Source: Clostridia bacterium (GTDB taxonomy: Bacteria; Bacillota_A; Clostridia; Christensenellales; Aristaeellaceae). From it: DNA of 22,984 bases. Numbering within the stretch: the stretch's first letter is position 1; each line of letters begins with the position of its first letter. Below are positions 21,317-22,984 of the stretch, one piece after another. The DNA lies in the NCBI GenBank assembly GCA_017517815.1, contig JAFWYA010000052.1, positions 1 through 22,984 of the forward strand. Direction: 5' to 3'. A program made the translations under genes and the position numbers. Below the pieces are notes generated by a model, which searched no databases, had not been told where the DNA came from, and saw only the letters and a list, made by a program, of their open reading frames with translations.

Positions 21317-22603
21317 ATGATCGACATCAAGTTCCTTCGTGAAAACCCCGACGTCGTACGCCAGAACATCAAAAACAAGTTCCAGGATCACAAGCTGCCC
21401 ATGGTGGATGAAGTGATCGCCCTGGACGCTGAAAACCGCGCCTACATTCTGGAGGCCGATACCCTGCGCGCCAACCGCAACAAGCTGTCCAAGCAGATCG
21501 GTGGCCTGATGGCCAAGGGCCAGAAGGAAGAGGCTGAGGCTGTGAAGCAGCAGGTCAACGAGCAGTCCGCCCGTCTGGCTGAGTGCGAAGCCAAGGAAGC
21601 CGAGCTGGCCGAAAAGATCAAGCAGATCATGATGAAGATCCCCAACATCATCGATCCCAGCGTGCCCATCGGCAAGGACGACAGCGAAAACGTCGAAATC
21701 CAGAAGTACGGCGAGCCCGTCGTGCCCGCCTTTGAAGTGCCCTATCACACCGACATTATGGAGCGCTTTGACGGCATCGATCTGGACTCCGCCCGCCGCG
21801 TGGCCGGCAACGGTTTCTACTACCTGATGGGTGACATCGCCCGTCTGCACTCCGCCGTCATCTCCTACGCCCGCGATTTCATGATCGACCGCGGCTTCAC
21901 CTACTGCATCCCGCCCTTCATGATCCGCTCCGACGTGGTGACCGGCGTGATGAGCTTTGCTGAGATGGAAGCCATGATGTACAAGATCGAGGGCGAGGAT
22001 CTGTACCTGATCGGTACCTCCGAGCACTCCATGATCGGCAAGTTCATCGACCAGATCATCCCCGGCGAACAGCTGCCTCAGACCCTCACCAGCTATTCTC
22101 CCTGCTTCCGCAAGGAAAAGGGCGCTCACGGCATTGAGGAGCGCGGCGTTTACCGTATCCATCAGTTCGAGAAGCAGGAGATGATCGTGGTCTGCAAGCC
22201 CGAGGATTCCATGATGTGGTACGACAAGCTGTGGCAGAACACCGTGGATCTGTTCCGCTCCATGGATATTCCCGTGCGTACTCTGGAATGCTGCTCCGGC
22301 GAACTGGCTGACCTGAAGGTGAAGTCCTGCGACGTAGAGGCGTGGTCTCCCCGTCAGCAGAAGTATTTCGAGGTGGGCAGCTGCTCCAACCTGGGCGACG
22401 CACAGGCACGCCGTCTGAAGATCCGTGTAAACGGCGAGAACGGCAAGTATCTGGCCCACACCCTGAACAACACCGTGGTGGCTCCGCCCCGTATGCTGAT
22501 CGCGTTTTTGGAGAACAACCTCAACGCCGACGGCTCCGTGAACATCCCCGTGGCTCTTCGTCCCTACATGGGCGGCAAGGAAAAGCTGATCCCCTGCAGA
22601 TAA
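21317..22603 (+). CDS. serS: Serine--tRNA ligase
   Basis: A 428-residue class II seryl-tRNA synthetase. Residues 1 to about 110 form the tRNA-binding coiled-coil arm (MIDIKFLRENPDVVRQN… with long charged helices). The catalytic domain shows TSEHS (234-238), motif 2 SPCFRKEKGAHG…RIHQFEKQE (261-288) and motif 3 VVAPPRMLIAFLEN (387-400). The TSEH and FRKEKGAHG forms, with the CCSGELADL and VGSCSNLGDAQARR segments, differ from the usual bacterial TAEVP and FRxEAGSAG forms and recall an archaeal-like SerRS branch. The ATG at 21317 is chosen because GAGGTG six bases upstream is the ribosome binding site; the GTG nine bases earlier is part of that site. Expression is controlled by the T-box in front, and a strong terminator follows. 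Confidence 0.95.
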   Translation: MIDIKFLRENPDVVRQNIKNKFQDHKLPMVDEVIALDAENRAYILEADTLRANRNKLSKQIGGLMAKGQKEEAEAVKQQVNEQSARLAECEAKEAELAEKIKQIMMKIPNIIDPSVPIGKDDSENVEIQKYGEPVVPAFEVPYHTDIMERFDGIDLDSARRVAGNGFYYLMGDIARLHSAVISYARDFMIDRGFTYCIPPFMIRSDVVTGVMSFAEMEAMMYKIEGEDLYLIGTSEHSMIGKFIDQIIPGEQLPQTLTSYSPCFRKEKGAHGIEERGVYRIHQFEKQEMIVVCKPEDSMMWYDKLWQNTVDLFRSMDIPVRTLECCSGELADLKVKSCDVEAWSPRQQKYFEVGSCSNLGDAQARRLKIRVNGENGKYLAHTLNNTVVAPPRMLIAFLENNLNADGSVNIPVALRPYMGGKEKLIPCR

Positions 22604-22633
22604 AGGCTGTCCAAAAAGCTTCGCATTAAGAAG

Positions 22634-22675
22634 TTCAGACCCCCGGAAAAACTGGGGGTCTGAATGAATTTTTAG
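22634..22675 (+). terminator. serS terminator
   Basis: TTCAGACCCCC, a 9-base loop and GGGGGTCTGAA form a perfect 11-bp stem followed by TGAATTTTTAG. It begins 30 bases after the serS stop codon. Confidence 0.85.
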
Positions 22676-22720
22676 TCCCGATTTCTGTATGTGTTCCCGG
22701 GCAGATATGCGGTCTGTTTT

Positions 22721-22796
22721 GTAGGGCGGGGCCTTGTGTCCCGCCGCAGAGACAACCGAAACCGCACGAAACGGCGGGAGTAAACCCCCGCCCTAC
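22721..22796. repeat. GC-rich palindromic intergenic repeat, complete copy
   Basis: A 76-bp element bounded by the inverted ends GTAGGGCGGGG (22721-22731) and CCCCGCCCTAC (22786-22796), with an internal CCCGCCG…CGGCGGG pair. It is non-coding. Its last 42 bases before the right end (22739-22780) recur exactly at 22943-22984. It resembles the short palindromic intergenic repeats scattered in some Clostridia genomes; the family name is not known to me. Confidence 0.85.
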
Positions 22797-22814
22797 GGAG
22801 AATTTGGCCGTTTT

Positions 22815-22844
22815 GCGGATGATGGACGATTCCGTCTGTCCCGT
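22815..22844. repeat. Secondary direct repeat, copy 1
   Basis: GCGGATGATGGACG…GTCTGTCCCGT, about 30 bases, recurs in diverged form at 22897-22927. GGATGATG (22817-22824) also pairs with CATCATCC (22847-22854), so the copy can fold into a hairpin. Confidence 0.6.
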
Positions 22845-22896
22845 CACATCATCCCTTCGCCGCACGAACACCGGTTTTGCGGGATGCGTCCCTTCG

Positions 22897-22927
22897 GCGG
22901 ATGACGGGACGGCTTCGTCTGTCCCGT
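22897..22927. repeat. Secondary direct repeat, copy 2
   Basis: GCGGATGACGGGACGG…GTCTGTCCCGT is a diverged copy of 22815-22844. It contains its own hairpin, ACGGGAC (22904-22910) with GTCCCGT (22921-22927), and runs directly into the truncated second copy of the main repeat. Confidence 0.6.
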
Positions 22928-22984
22928 AGGGCGGGGGCTTGCTCCCGCCGCAGAGACAACCGAAACCGCACGAAACGGCGGGAG
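22926..22984. repeat. GC-rich palindromic intergenic repeat, copy cut by the window end
   Basis: It starts GTAGGGCGGGGGCTTGCTCC and then is identical to the complete copy for the last 42 bases available. The right inverted end lies beyond the window. The stretch 22604-22984 holds no gene: only the serS terminator and these repeats. Confidence 0.8.

Noticed and set aside
22635..22871. Minus-strand frame of 78 codons in the repeat region
   Set aside because: It is built from the palindromic repeats and the serS terminator, with no domain or ribosome binding site.
22721..22984. CRISPR array
   Set aside because: There are only two main repeat copies, they are long and palindromic, and the spacing and intervening repeated sequence do not fit repeat-spacer units; no cas genes are present.

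Overview
The window is about 23 kb of ordinary chromosome from a spore-forming, acetate-producing, fairly GC-rich member of the Clostridia (Bacillota). The grounds are SpoIVA and the SpoVT regulatory domain (endospore formers), a T-box leader in front of serS, AAGGAGG-type ribosome binding sites before most genes, and gene neighbourhoods typical of this class: ylbF-mltG-U32, spoVB/yabM-mazG-hup, and tmcAL near pta-ackA and yceD-rpmF. Genus cannot be told from the sequence alone. I found no CRISPR array, phage, transposase, rRNA or tRNA.

Layout. Positions 1-600 hold a spoVT whose DNA-binding N-terminus is missing and replaced by unrelated sequence. From 637 to 4404 the minus strand carries, in transcription order, ylbF-family, mltG, a U32 (TrhP-like) protein, yajC and a TIGR04086 membrane protein. 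spoIVA (4544-6025) is divergent from ylbF. From 6163 to 9572 the minus strand carries a SpoVB/MurJ-like flippase, mazG (YabN type) and the nucleoid protein HU. A divergent AI-2E-family membrane protein (9769-10902) ends at a bidirectional terminator shared with a heterodimeric ABC exporter pair (10938-14407, minus). Upstream of that pair is tmcAL (14465-15625, minus), which diverges from pta-ackA (15730-17993). Then follow a DUF6020-like polytopic membrane protein translationally coupled to yceD, rpmF behind a consensus promoter and a roughly 210-nt leader, and serS behind a T-box (20979-22603). The last 380 bases hold the serS terminator and GC-rich, palindromic intergenic repeats cut by the window edge.

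How the genes work together. Pta and AckA turn acetyl-CoA into acetate plus ATP. The divergent TmcAL uses acetate and ATP for tRNA-Met acetylation, and the U32 protein is probably another wobble-base tRNA modification factor, so translation fidelity is a recurring theme (also RpmF, YceD, SerRS). MltG and the SpoVB/MurJ-like flippase act on the cell wall. SpoIVA and SpoVT belong to sporulation.

I saw no clear new multi-gene system. The most unusual features are regulatory: a terminator between yajC and the TIGR04086 gene that contains the next gene's ribosome binding site and a promoter-like -10 in its loop; the long rpmF leader; and a serS T-box whose specifier cannot be read unambiguously as serine. 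Both window ends (chimeric spoVT on the left, repeats on the right) look like possible assembly or contig boundaries.
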